Below are positions 51,235-61,464 of a DNA stretch of 64,000 nucleotides, in pieces. Source of the DNA: Macrobrachium rosenbergii (lineage: Eukaryota > Arthropoda > Malacostraca > Decapoda > Palaemonidae); NCBI RefSeq assembly GCF_040412425.1, contig NC_089749.1:37852070-37916069 (forward strand), given 5' to 3'. A model generated the notes under the pieces. That model made no database searches and was not told the DNA's origin. It saw only the letters and a list, made by a program, of their open reading frames with translations. Position 1 is the first letter of the stretch; every line of letters starts with the position of its first letter. The translations under genes were made by a program, and so were the position numbers.

Positions 51235-52330
51235 TTAACTGCAAAGAGCGCTGAACTTTGCTATAGCTGAATCCTTCTTGAGTAGCTGTAATGCTAATAG
51301 CTTACCTTTACCAGCAAAGCAGCTAACAGAGTCACATCCAGTGAGTGCATGTAGGCCAATCAGGCATCTTGAAAACGCTTTCCGACGATTACTATGAAAA
51401 GCACCCATCCTGATGATGATGCTGCTGAACTGTTTAGGGTGCTTCCAGGTGATCTCGACAGCCTTTGCATATAATGCCTGGTCAAAGACGCATACAATCT
51501 TTGTCAGGCCCAGTGACTGTTGGATGTGGAGTGATTGCTTGAGAATTTCATTGACTGTGGACATCTGCGTGGCAGGGGCATTGATTGTGGGAAAGTAGCC
51601 AATGTTGTCAGGGGTGACTGCCACTTCCTCCTGGGTGTTAATGTTGAAGCCTGTCCAGCTGCTCACTGACTGATCTTTCTCTTGCAGCATGTGGCTCAGC
51701 ATCCAAACAAGATTCTTCTGCCTGGCAAGCTTGGTCTCCATGTCAGCAACAACTTCAGTGGTCTTGGTTATCGGTGGGCCTGCCCGTTGCCCAGCGTTGT
51801 AAGTTGGCAGCATCAGCAGAGGTGCATCAATGCTCCTCTTCTTTGTTCTAGCCACAGTAGGCCTGGGTTGGTCAGGGACCAGGACTGTTATCTTTTCCTG
51901 CACAGCAATGCCATTCACCCTGTGTGACGTACCTTCCCCACTCAGCGTTTCTTCTAGATGGTCAATGTTGTCCCAAGCCAAGGTTGTGAAGAGACTAGGA
52001 AAAATGTTGCTTGGCAGTGTAGGACCACCTCCTGATGTAGACAACTTCTCCATGCACAGGGCAGTGTCAGTCTCCTCCATCGGTGAGTATGCAACACAAT
52101 GTCCAAGGCGGTTGAGGATGCTTATCAGCTGAACATTACCTGTCAAAGACTTAACACTGAAGGACAGGGCAATGTGTTTGGGTGGCTTGACTTTACCAGA
52201 TGTCACTGCATACACTATGTCCTGGCCAAATGATTGCACGAGACGCTGAACTCTTGGGGTTACACTGTCAATGCTGTCAGGGTTGTTGGAGCCTGTGAGC
52301 AAGGTGAGCAAGAAATACAATAAGGATTCT
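51235..52330 (-). CDS. Large Cys/His-rich protein, central segment with LTGCDS motif (copy 1)
   Basis: The longest open frame in the window (361 codons from 52320). It reads VQRLVQSFGQDIVYAVTSGK, LINRLGHCVAY-like ILNRLGHCVAYSPMEETD, LAWDNIDHLEETLSGEGTSH, ATQMSTVNEILKQSLHIQQS and then IGLHALTGCDSVSCFAGKGK followed by LLALQLLKK. I recognise these as blocks of a large repeated protein family seen in marine invertebrate and fish genomes, but know no name or activity for it. The LTGCDS...GKGK block resembles the helix-two-turn-helix part of FEN1/XPG nucleases (inference). The join IIIRMGAFHSNRR to KAFSRCLIGL looks like a deletion. The frame is otherwise clean. It continues from 52393-52912 upstream. 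Confidence 0.6.
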
Positions 52331-52392
52331 GGAATAATATCAGATTTGACACTCTCTATCTCTGGTGACCAGGACTGGTTGATATATGGGCA

Positions 52393-52912
52393 TCACCTCT
52401 GGACAAGGTCTTCAACTGTTTCTTTAGAGACTGGTTTTCCCTGACAAGCTCCTGCACTGTTAAATTGTCTGGATAGATGAGAAGTTGCGATTATGATCTG
52501 GGATGATGTGAAAAGAACCACCAAACTTGGTCTCAATCCTTTGACACATGTGCTTTTTGGTGGAGTCCTGTACTTTATCCACACCAAAGTTCTTCATCGA
52601 TGCTGCAAGTTTAGAAGTAATATCGGTCATCATCAGAACCTCTGGGGTACCGAAAAGCTCCTCACGGATGTAATGAAAGAGTTCACTATATGACTGACTA
52701 ACAGCCGCCTCTTGAGCATTGGCACTGAGAGCAACCCTCCTGTTGTGAAGTGTCACTACATGTGTACAATCTGTAGCAGGACCTGTGGTAGTGTGCTTCA
52801 GCGGCCACAATATCTCTGCTAACAATGCCAAGAATTCTGCTGTCCAGTTTCTTTGTGGCAGCATTCCTGATCTTAGCATCAGCTCTAAGTTCTCTGCATT
52901 TCACTAACACTT
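52393..52912 (-). pseudogene. Large Cys/His-rich protein, second segment (copy 1)
   Basis: Two overlapping frames: VLVKCRELRADAKIRNAATK, then DIVAAEAHYHRSCYRLY (52910-52760), and after a frameshift SQSYSELFHYIREELFGTPE, then MTDITSKLAASMKNFGVDKV and KKHMCQRIETKFGGSFHIIP (52720-52500). AAEAHYHRSCY with the upstream CIFCQKK (52950) probably forms a zinc-binding unit. The coding sense then passes with a further frame change into the segment at 52330-51235. Confidence 0.55.
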
Positions 52913-53317
52913 CTCGGGTCTTCTGTCATTTGGCGCATTTGTTTTTTTCTGACAAAATATACAGTTTGCTTCATATGTCTTGAGGTGGATGGCCTTGCAC
53001 AACCAACCCTTACATAACTGCCACTGGTAGTCCTCTTTTTTTTGTGCAATGATGCCAGCTAGTAATTTCTTCATTATGAAGATGCTACGACATTTCCTGT
53101 GATAATTGAGATCTGGGATCTCTCCTTCAGGAGTGTCTTTAGCTAATTCCAGTATGGGGTTATGTTCCCGCATCTGAGCTGCCCAGAGGAGAGTGTTCCA
53201 AGAGTCGGCAGATTTTGGTGTAATTAGGTTGTCGATATCATCTGAACAATGAATGATGCACTTTAGCCTTGGGCCCTTTGGAGACGGTTCCGGACAAGGG
53301 TGTTAAATGTCCGCCAT
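52904..53317 (-). pseudogene. Large Cys/His-rich protein, N-terminal segment (copy 1)
   Basis: A plausible start ATG at 53317 is followed by an in-frame TAA at codon 5 (53303-53305). After it the same frame stays open: CPEPSPKGPRLKCIIHCSDD, then ADSWNTLLWAAQMREHNPIL, then GEIPDLNYHRKCRSIFIMKK and CIFCQKKTNAPNDRR. A one-base frame change near 52915 leads to the next segment. Pairs of Cys and His (RLKCIIHC, NYHRKC, CIFC) suggest more than one zinc-binding module. Confidence 0.5.
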
Positions 53318-53319
53318 CA

Positions 53320-53776
53320 TTCAGCACTTTCACCTGTAACAGTTAACAATATGGATAAAGAAAAATATTCTGGTAAGGGTTAAGATGTCAATAATATCAA
53401 GATCGGGATTTCTGTAAAAAAAGAAATTTTTAGTTTTTTACCTTTTAGACGTCAATATACAAAATTTGAAGAAAAAAAAATTCCATTCAAAACAGGAATC
53501 ATTACCCTACAATCTTATCTCTATGACATTTTATCAAGAAATTACTTGTTGTAGTGTTATTGAACGAAATATAGCTAGAAAACGCATTTTTGTTTATTTT
53601 GCAGATACCATGCCTTCAACATCCGGCTTCATTTGCACACGAATTTTGACACATACCGAAAAAATGCATAGAAGCAAATCTGTGCAGAATTTAATTTGCT
53701 AAATTATTAGTCTCTATACCCTTTATGTATACAAGGCACCATTTTCTTGAAAAAAAAATGAAAATAGGAACAAATT
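53320..53776. other. Upstream region of the large-protein gene
   Basis: AT-rich; no motif identified. A short plus-strand frame at 53466-53702 is not convincing. Confidence 0.3.
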
Positions 53777-53780
53777 ACCC

Positions 53781-54675
53781 TGTAAAGTCATTTGTAAAGT
53801 CTCTGCTGAACAAGTTTTCTTTGGTGACGTCCCATTTTCTTTGCCTCTACAATTCGTCACACCTGGCGTGCCGGGTCACGTAAATCCAATCATTTAAACT
53901 ATGTATATAACTGTTTACCTGTCTTCGATTTGTGTACCATGTATTCTTCTTTCGCAGGCATCAAGATTGTATTCAACTTCAATTCTGTCTATTTGCATAT
54001 TGTAAAGTGTACTCGTTCGCTGCATTTATTATTAATTATTATCGACCTCAGGTCACCCTTGCTCCCATTGTATTCCGCGGCGCGACGTCAGTCTGCCGCA
54101 ATATAAACTGCCTGGATCATGAATAAAGTAGCAGTACTCTTTTACCTGATCATTTTTTGCACCTCTTAAAGTGGTGACCCCGGAGTGGTTCCCGGAGCCA
54201 TTATCGGACCCATACGGAGACTCACTCTTGGCTCCAGAAACTAACTCACGCCCCTAACGGTCTAACTACAGCACTGTACCCAGCGTTCGGGCATGCTGAC
54301 TCTCATCGGCAAAATCAAGTTTTCTATGGTGACGTCCCATTTTCTTTGCCTCTACAATTCATCACACCTGGCGTGCCGGGTCACGTAAATCCAATCATTT
54401 AAACTATGTATATAATTGTTTACCTGTCTTCGATTTGTGTACCATGTATTCTTCTTTCACAGGCATCAAGATTGTATTTAACTTCAATTCTGTCTATCTG
54501 CATATTGTAAAGTGTACTCGTTCGCTGTATTTATTGTTATTTATTATCGACCTCAGGTCACCCTTGCTCCCATTGTATTCTGCGGCGCGACGTCAGTCTG
54601 CTGCTATATAAACTGCCTGGATCATGAATAAAGTAGCAGTACTATTTTACCTGCTCATTTTTTGCACCTCTTAAA
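53781..54675 (+). mobile_element. LTR-leader-LTR remnant of a gypsy-B family element
   Basis: An LTR homologous to 43959-44344 (TGTAAAGTC...CCTCTTAAA) is followed by the same leader with a TGGTGACCCCGG primer-binding site (about 54170). It then jumps at about 54315 into a second, 5'-truncated LTR ending at 54675. ACCC flanks both ends (53777-53780 and 54676-54679), a 4-bp target duplication. The internal coding region has been lost by deletion. Confidence 0.75.
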
Positions 54676-54817
54676 ACCCTACGAAAATGAGTTTTTCACA
54701 AAAATAAGCCACAAAGCTACCAACATGGAAAGGCTATCATACCATTTTTTACTTCTATTGATGCAACAAACAAAATGGCACAAATAAAGTTTTGCCACCT
54801 TGGATGGTACCAATATC

Positions 54818-54897
54818 TGGTCCGGCCCGCATATTCCTGAAGTCTGGAAGAAAATAAACCTCTCGTATATTAGAACCAATCAGAGTGTGATTTGGAG
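54818..54897. repeat. Inverted copy of the right terminus of the 8.68 kb element
   Basis: GGCCCGCATATTCCTGAAGT, then GGAAGAAAATAAACCTCTCG, then TAGAACCAATCAGAG, is the reverse complement of 56735-56808 at about 90% identity by eye. Together they could bound a 2 kb element. Confidence 0.75.
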
Positions 54898-56283
54898 TGG
54901 TGACGTTGTGAGACTCCGCCCTCCTAGTAAGAGTCAGTGCGCACTATGGAAATAGCAATACAGACCTAGCACTGAAGAAGTTCTCAAGAGTCTGAATTCA
55001 ATAAAAACTCCTAACCAGTTGAACAGTTTGCTGCATTGCACTGGAAGTGCAATAAGGAATGGTGGAGCTGGGCGAGGTAAGATATCTTGTCAGCCAACCT
55101 CCATTGCAAGACGCTCAACTGGCAGGCCAAGAGGAGCTGCACCACTGTGTTTATAAAGGCCGCCATCCATAGGTGCTGGCTGTGTCATCACAACCCAAAC
55201 GTCCCCGTAATTTGGCTCACAACATTTCTTGCAACGTGGCTAATGGAAAATCTCATGGCACAAATCTTTAAGTGGAAAATAGTGATACTTATGTATTTTT
55301 TATTGGCATATATTTAATTCAAATGCAAAGGGGAAACTTATTTTCTGCTTTTTATTTCTCTCACTTCACAATAGTTTTTGATTAGTGTTAAAGCATCGTA
55401 TTAATTTTATGTATTTATTATAGCTCTTAAGACAAATGAATTATTAAATTTTTATTGTGTCTGGTTGACAATGGAACTGTGCAATTTGGATTCGATCAAC
55501 TTTGGAATGATGTACAGTATGAATAATCTTTTGTATATATATTTTTTCTTATATTCCAAGCTATGCAGTTGCTTGATCAGTGTTGATTTAAAAATTTACC
55601 ATGAAATATCAGCAAAGGAAAACTTGTTGGTATCCAAGGCTGCAATGGTAATATGTATAAAATAAGCAAAGCAAAAGTTGTGCATAGTTTAGGATATCTG
55701 CACAACAAAACCTGTGCATAGCCTAGGTTGCAATAGATATGGTAAATTTGTTCTTTAGGACTTATCTGTGCTAAAAGGTAAATTTTATGTTTTCTGGAAT
55801 ATTTTTCTTTGATTAGAATGAATTTCCTACTCATTTCCATTGGATTTTATAAACAGATATGACTTTTTTTTGTTACTTATTTCAACATAGAATTAACCTA
55901 GCCTAACCAAAACCCAACCACCTAACCTAAAAATAAAGATCTATATTTCCGGTCTCACACCATGTATACCTCCGAACATGAATCGTACCATCTGTATGCT
56001 AGCCTAAACTGTCTTTAAACAGGTAAATTTCATAAATATTGAGTCAAAACTACAAAACAATCACAGAAAATATATATGTATATAAGCAGCAAAGAACAAA
56101 TCAACTTGCAGTGGAAATATATGTGATCAACAAAGCAAAATTTGCACATGCTAAAGAGTGCAATGATTCCAATGAAAATTCAGTTAAAGTAACAAAAATC
56201 TTAAACTTTCAGCCTATATTGGTCTACTTCATGTACTAAATGCCTACATGTCTAGGCCAATATGAGTAGTTAAGTCATTTCCA
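54898..56283. other. No gene recognised
   Basis: AT-rich. A short frame at 55087-55317 contains CHHNPNVPVIWLTTFL but has no assignable domain. Confidence 0.3.
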
Positions 56284-56697
56284 GGGGTGAAGTATTATGT
56301 AATGAAGCAGCTGATTGCCAGCAGCTCTTCCGTGTGTTTTTCATTGAGCAATGTTGCCATATGCCTTGCGTATCGCAGTACCTTTTTAATAACTATATTT
56401 ACCAATATTATAACCTATTAAATAAGATTATATTTTCAAAACTGGTGCTTCTGCATAAATTATGTAATGAAAGCTGATTGCCAGGGAGATAGCATCATAG
56501 CAGCTCTTTTGCGAGTGTTTCATTGAGCAATGTTGCCATATGCCATCCTAGTTCTTTTTATGATACATAAGCGCCAGGGTAAATATTAGCTGGTACTACA
56601 TATTTGATACATACATACATCTATAATAACTATATTTACCAATATTATAACCTATTATATAAGATTATATTTTCAAAACTGTTGTTTTTGCATGAAT
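56284..56697. repeat. Diverged tandem duplication
   Basis: CATTGAGCAATGTTGCCATA occurs at about 56342 and 56521, and CTATATTTACCAATATTATA at about 56392 and 56629. The second unit carries a 60-bp insertion. Confidence 0.8.
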
Positions 56698-56820
56698 TAA
56701 GAAAAGTGTATAGGTGGTAATACTACGAGGGCTCCAAATCTCGCTCTGATTGGTTCTAATATCCGAGAGGTTTATTTTCTTCCAGACTTCGGGAATATGC
56801 GTCCGGCCCATGGACTAATG

Positions 56821-57698
56821 GTATGGTTTCATGAACCAGTAGCACCATTTCTCGCCACAGCATCCATCATGGCCCCTTTTAGAGAACTCTTGAAGAAACC
56901 TGCAGGAAAACACATCTGTTGGGATGATCAACTAAAAACAAGATTTAAACAAGCACAGAATGCCATATGCCAGCTGGCCAAAGAAGGCCTTTCATACTAT
57001 GATAAAGCCTGCCCTACTGTGATAAGGCCCTGCTGCAAGGGTGGATGGAGGATTGCTTTATGTGGTAGCCACTATCTTACACCCACTGGGGTGAAATATG
57101 CATCCATGGAAGTGGGGGCTCTAGTGGTAATTTGGTGCCTTAAGAAGGCTAGACTCTTCCTATAAGGATGACTGAACCTCACTATCATCATGGACCACTG
57201 CCCACTCATCAAGTTTCTGGGTAATAAGGCCTTGGGAGATGTGGCTAACCCTAGGTTGTTTAGACTGAAAGAAAACCCTGAAGTTCAAATTCAGTGTCAA
57301 GTATCTACCAGGAAAAAGGAACTGCTCTGCCAATTCCCTGCCATGGTTCCTTAAACCTTAGGACAACTCCTGACACAGACAACACCAAGCTGGATGAAGA
57401 CCTAATGATAGTGGTAGTCTCCACTGCCACTGAAGCCCTAGACCATAGATGAAGAGATCATCAAGAGGGCAGCAACTGATGATTCCGTATATCAGTTATT
57501 AATGTCTAAGATATAACCTGGAGACTGGCACCAGCAGAAGTTGCAAGAAATAGTATGTCTACACTCAGCCTACAGTGTCAATGACCGATTGGCTGTTGGC
57601 AGAGAATTAATTACGTACACATATGATCAAGAATGTGCCTGTTTACTTATCCCCAAAAGTCTCCGACAACAAGAGGCAAGTAATTTGCATACTGGTCA
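56821..57698 (+). pseudogene. Reverse transcriptase thumb and RNase H of gypsy-A
   Basis: PVAPFLATASIMAPFRELLK, then WDDQLKTRFKQAQNAICQLA, continues the reverse transcriptase/RNase H region cut at 48139. RNase H blocks follow: GVKYASMEVGALVVIWCLKK (Glu) and IIMDHCPLIKFLGNKALGD (Asp), the latter after stops at about 57163. Later, ITYTYDQECACLLIPKSLRQ, then SNLHTGH, is the start of integrase, where an LTR remnant interrupts at 57699. Degenerate. Confidence 0.75.
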
Positions 57699-58477
57699 TG
57701 TAAGGGACCAATGTGTGGTCCCAGGGCATCGCGTCATCCTGACCAGCGTCATCCTTCAGTCTGCTGCCCGCCCAAAGCCCAAGCCCTTCGCGCCCATTTG
57801 ACATTGTCAGCAAGACGATTTCTGCTATCCAGGCCTTGCTTGGAGGGGGGAGTATTGTAAGGGACCAATGTGTGGTCCCAGGGTATCGCGTGTGGCGAGT
57901 CAGGCCATTGGACAAAACAAGATCCAACAAAGCATCCCGTTCTCTCTCCCTCCTGTGCATCAGCAGCGATCGCTCAAAGGAATGCAACTTCTTCCATTCA
58001 ACATTTCTGTCATTGTTGTATCAATTCATTTACGATCACGACTACTTACATTGCCATGCAAGCATTCCAACCATGTACTCGTAATGTTCCACCGAATCTT
58101 CTGTATCAAACTGTTTCTGTTTGTGAAGATGCCAAACGTCTTGCCATTTCACACATATTACACTACTGCATTGTATTCATTAATCTGTCTTGAACCTCAT
58201 GCAAATGTTCATATGTGGAATTTCCTGGCCTTTCCATTAATATGTTTTATTATTGTACGTTTATTATGTCTCTCAGAATCGTCATCTGTTTGTCTGTCGA
58301 GAAGCACAGAATATGTCTGAAACATAATCTCTGTTTTGTCTCGTTTGTGTGTAGAAACTACATTGTGGCTCGCACCAGCCAATAACAACCTCAAAGATTC
58401 TGTACATTCATTCAGTAAGGAACTAGCAATAATATAGACAACACCCAGCCAGTATGTCAGTCAATACCTTTCTGACA
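57699..58477 (+). mobile_element. LTR retrotransposon remnant C with GTCA target duplication
   Basis: TGTAAGGGACCAATGTGTGG starts at 57699 and again at 57856. Between them is only the extreme 3' internal region ending in a polypurine tract (GGAGGGGGGAGTAT, 57842-57855). The second LTR runs to TTTCTGACA at 58477. GTCA flanks both sides (57695-57698 and 58478-58481), and gypsy-A integrase coding is continuous across the site. An internal deletion joined the start of the 5' LTR to the 3' end of the element. Confidence 0.85.
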
Positions 58478-59345
58478 GTCATCAAGACCTCAACTCCATT
58501 TCGTAAAGGGCCCAGCTCTCTGTTTACTGGCCAGGTATGGAAGGAGACTTACAACACCACAGGTCGACCTGCACTTTGTGTGACATACATGCACCATCTC
58601 TAGCTATAAAAATGATCCTCACACCTCCCCCAGACTGCCCCTTTCAGTGCACAGAAGTGGACTTGTTTCAAATGGAGGGGCATACATACAACTAGGAAAA
58701 TACTTCACCCGTTGAAGGGCACCCGAACAGATCTCCACAGACAGTGGTACCAACTCAGTAAATGATGAAATGTTCACATTCTTCAGGAGGTGGGTTACTG
58801 CAGTCTGAAGTTCTGCCAATTACCCACAGTCAAATGGTAGGGCAGAGGCAGCTGTCAAGAATGCAAAGTGAATAATTAGAGCCAACACCAGAGGAAGAGG
58901 GAATCTCCATAAGGATACAGTAGGCTATCCCTCGCCATCCTCCACCCACATATGAGGTGGAAAAGTCCCTAGTGCAACTTGCTACTGGAAGACAATTATG
59001 CCACAGCGTACCCACAACCAGACAACATCATTATAAAGTAACTAGGCACTGGCACCGGACACTCAGAAAACAGAAACTGGCAATGGCAAAAGCATAAGAA
59101 TAACTGTGTTCTGTGGACACACCCAAACGGCTGATGTCATTTTAGACAGGTGCCTGTGTTTGAATCCAAAATCAGGCCTCCAACAGGTGGGACAGAACAG
59201 GTGTTGTGACAGAAACTCTCCTACACCGTCACTACACAATAAGATTAAATGGCAGTGGCTGCTTTTCCTTGCACAACTGAAGACACCTGAGAAAAATCAC
59301 TGTAAGTGACTTGCCACCCACACCCACTGTACTGCCCACACCCAC
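58478..59345 (+). pseudogene. Integrase of gypsy-A
   Basis: Broken frames give CTLCDIHAP (zinc part, about 58570), QCTEVDLFQMEGH (first Asp, about 58645), RSPQTVVPTQ (position of the second Asp block, lost), a block around 58820-58850 translating to YPQSNGRAEAAVKNA with a Glu, and SLVQLATGRQLCHS and HYKVTRHWHR near the end. The final PVRNKSKP precedes the 3' LTR. Many stops and frameshifts. Confidence 0.7.
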
Positions 59346-59350
59346 TTTGC

Positions 59351-60280
59351 CATTGTGCCCTGTAAGAAATAAATCCAAACCTGCATAGATGACAGATTGT
59401 ATACGTTAAATACATGGATTAATTGATCATTTTCTCTGTTAAAGAGATTTTCTTATTTTTAAAAAAATAGTCAAGAGTTAATGTCGTTATGTTTGTCTTA
59501 GTACATTCTTGTGCTGGCTAACGTTCCCAATCGTTTATGATGATTGTTTTTTATTTGTTTTGTTTCTCAGTCTCTCTTGTCTTAAAGTGTCTGTTAAACA
59601 ATTACTTTCATTAACTGTTTCTTTATTTACTAGTGAATTTTGTGCAAAAGATGACTTTAAAAGAATATTGTTATTGCTAAATTCTTGGAGAGGAGATGCA
59701 GGGGTTTTTATTATACGAGCTGTGGGCTGTCTCTCAGCAACTAAGATGTTACTGCCTTGACACTGCCTCTGCCTGTACCTTGCCCTCATCTAGAGAGCAT
59801 GTCCTATTCTTTGTAAGAGCTTATAAAACAAGTAAAAAATGTGTTGAAGTTCCTTTGGCGCAACTGAGTTTTCTGTACAGCCGCTACAGCGTATAATCAA
59901 GGCCACCAAAAATAGGTCTATCTTTCGGTGGTCTCGGTAGAATGCTGTATGAACCATAGCCCGTGAAACTTTAACCACAGCCCGGTGGTGGCCTATCTTA
60001 TATCATTGCCAGAAGCACGATTAAGGCTAACTTTAACCTTAAATAAAATAAAAACTACTGAGACTAGAGGGCTGCAGTTTGGTATGTCTGATGATTGGAG
60101 GGTGGATGGTAAACATACCAATTTGCAGCCCTCTAGCCTGGGTAGTTTTTATGATCTGAGGATGGGCAGAAAAAGTGCGGACAGAATAAAGTGCAGGCAG
60201 AATAAAGTGTGGACAGACAGACAAAGCCGGCACAATAGTTTTCTTTTATAGAAAACTAATAAAGGCCTTCAGTCCAACAC
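59351..60280 (+). repeat. 3' LTR of gypsy-A, interrupted by a multi-hairpin repeat
   Basis: The LTR begins near TGTAAGAAATAAATCC. GATGTTACTGCCTTGACACT, then GCCTCTGCCTGTA (59742-59778), and AGGCCTTCAGTCCAACA (about 60265) correspond to the remnant at 42750-42812, which lacks the 480 bp between. The insert includes the multi-hairpin repeat at 59830-60257. Confidence 0.5.
59830..60257 (+). repeat. Multi-hairpin dispersed repeat, copy 3
   Basis: Third copy: starts AAGTAAAAAATGTGTTG, carries the CCACCAAAA...TTTCGGTGG hairpin, the ACTGAGACTAGAGGGCTGCA stem with its inverted partner TGCAGCCCTCTAGCC, and ends in a TTTTC...GAAAACTAA hairpin. Confidence 0.85.
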
Positions 60281-60479
60281 AATATGATTGCAAAATTTAT
60301 CTTCAGTCACTGGCAGTAGAGCGAAGGTGTTTGAAAAAAAAAGTGCAAATGGTGATACAATCAACTGATTTGGCATGAGAACTCTTACTATCCACATAAG
60401 TCAAAATCAACCCCGGCCACCTCAGTATATGGCCATATTCAAGATGGCTGACACTTTTCCAAAATGGTGGCAAATTTGC

Positions 60480-61462
60480 TCTATATTTTAAATATATTTC
60501 CATTCCTTAAGCCTGCAAAAATTGCATACTGTCCATATAATGATTGTGAATTCATATTCTGGTATTCTTACTGCTATTAAGAGATCAAATGAACACACTT
60601 CTTCAATATGGCTACCATTATTAGTAAGTGTACCTCCAGAGAGCTGTGCAGCTAAAAATCCAGAGTTGTAGCACTTGCATCTACCATAGCATTCCTTACA
60701 TTCACACTTATTCAGTTCTTGGAATGATTCTGCTACTGCTGGCAAATCTGTCCAATATGGAAGCACCATCAATCTGTTGCCATCCCCAGTGTCTTTGACT
60801 GGGCATGGCTGGACAGCTTACTGAAGACTTGCTCCTAATGTGCCTTGATGCATCTGCCCATTCTGTACCAGAGATGGTGGGAATTTTGATTTTTATGTAG
60901 AAAGAATACATTTAAGTCACGTTGTCTGTTCTGGCATGAGATGAAGAGGACTGAGCATATATTATGGTCTTCCTTCATGGTTTGCAGTGACTGTTTGCTC
61001 TCGGACTCTGTAGCAGGCATCTTGTGACTGAGCAGTAAAATTTTGTTCTTATGTATTGGCTCATAGTCTCTCAATAAAGTTTGATAATTGTGGCTTTCCA
61101 AGGCTCTTCATAGATTCCAAGGATTCACTAACTTTGCTGTCCATACTTTCATGAATGTCTAGCACAGTCAGATCCAATGTATTTTCTTCAACAGGGTTGT
61201 CCATTTCTGTGATTATTCTCCTTGGATTCTCAATCATTTCAAGAAATCTTTTCTGCGCATTTTCAGTTTCATCATGATGCTTTCCCTCAGATTTAGATCA
61301 GCATCGCTTCTAGTCTCTAACTCATCAAGCAGGCAGCTTACTTCAGGACCGCCCCCCTCCACTTTCTGAGAGTATCTGCATCTTCAAATAGGCCAATGGT
61401 TCCTCCATCTCCTTTCACATGAGTATTATCTGTTCTGTGCTTGGTCTATAGCCATTGAGGAA
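60480..61462 (-). pseudogene. Large Cys/His-rich protein, central and C-terminal fragments (copy 2)
   Basis: Minus-strand pieces from 61440 downward: GPEVSCLLDELETRSDADLN (about 61350), HDETENAQKRFLEMIENPRR (about 61280), LDLTVLDIHESMDSKVSESL (about 61170), a block with SVLFISCQNRQRDLNVFFLH, then KNQNSH (about 60940-60880), and MMVLPYWTDLPAVAESFQEL, then KCECKECYGRCKCYNSGFL (60772-60650). The last cysteine cluster corresponds to the C-terminal cluster of copy 1 (49350-49190). The central blocks cover a part deleted in copy 1. Frame changes are frequent. The N-terminal side is separated by gypsy-D and resumes beyond 63765. Confidence 0.5.
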
Positions 61463-61464
61463 AA

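Larger units (their letters stand above)
48140..56817. mobile_element. 8.68 kb terminal-inverted-repeat element inserted in gypsy-A
   Basis: Left end TAGTCCATGGGCCAGAC and inverted right end TAGTCCATGGGCCGGAC share 13 perfect bases and then weaker similarity to about 28 bp. A 3-bp ATG duplication flanks it, and gypsy-A coding homology continues on both sides. Inside are a minus-strand gene for a large Cys/His-rich protein (53317-49172), an LTR remnant (53781-54675) and an extra inverted copy of the right terminus (54818-54897). The superfamily is not clear to me: 3-bp duplications occur in CACTA and Harbinger elements, but the termini fit neither. Confidence 0.5.

Noticed and set aside
49172..53317. 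Endogenous DNA virus (for example nimavirus-like) origin of the large Cys/His-rich gene
   Set aside because: I saw no neighbouring viral core genes, and the gene lies within a transposon-like unit; nothing in the sequence supports a viral source.
57870..58320. 150-codon plus-strand ORF at 57868-58320 as a gene
   Set aside because: It lies wholly inside the LTR of remnant C, has no domain, and overlaps other similar-sized frames.
60080..60120. CTGATGA in the multi-hairpin repeat as a hammerhead ribozyme core
   Set aside because: The other two copies read TTGATGA or TTTGATGACT, and no GAAA follows a helix II in the right place.
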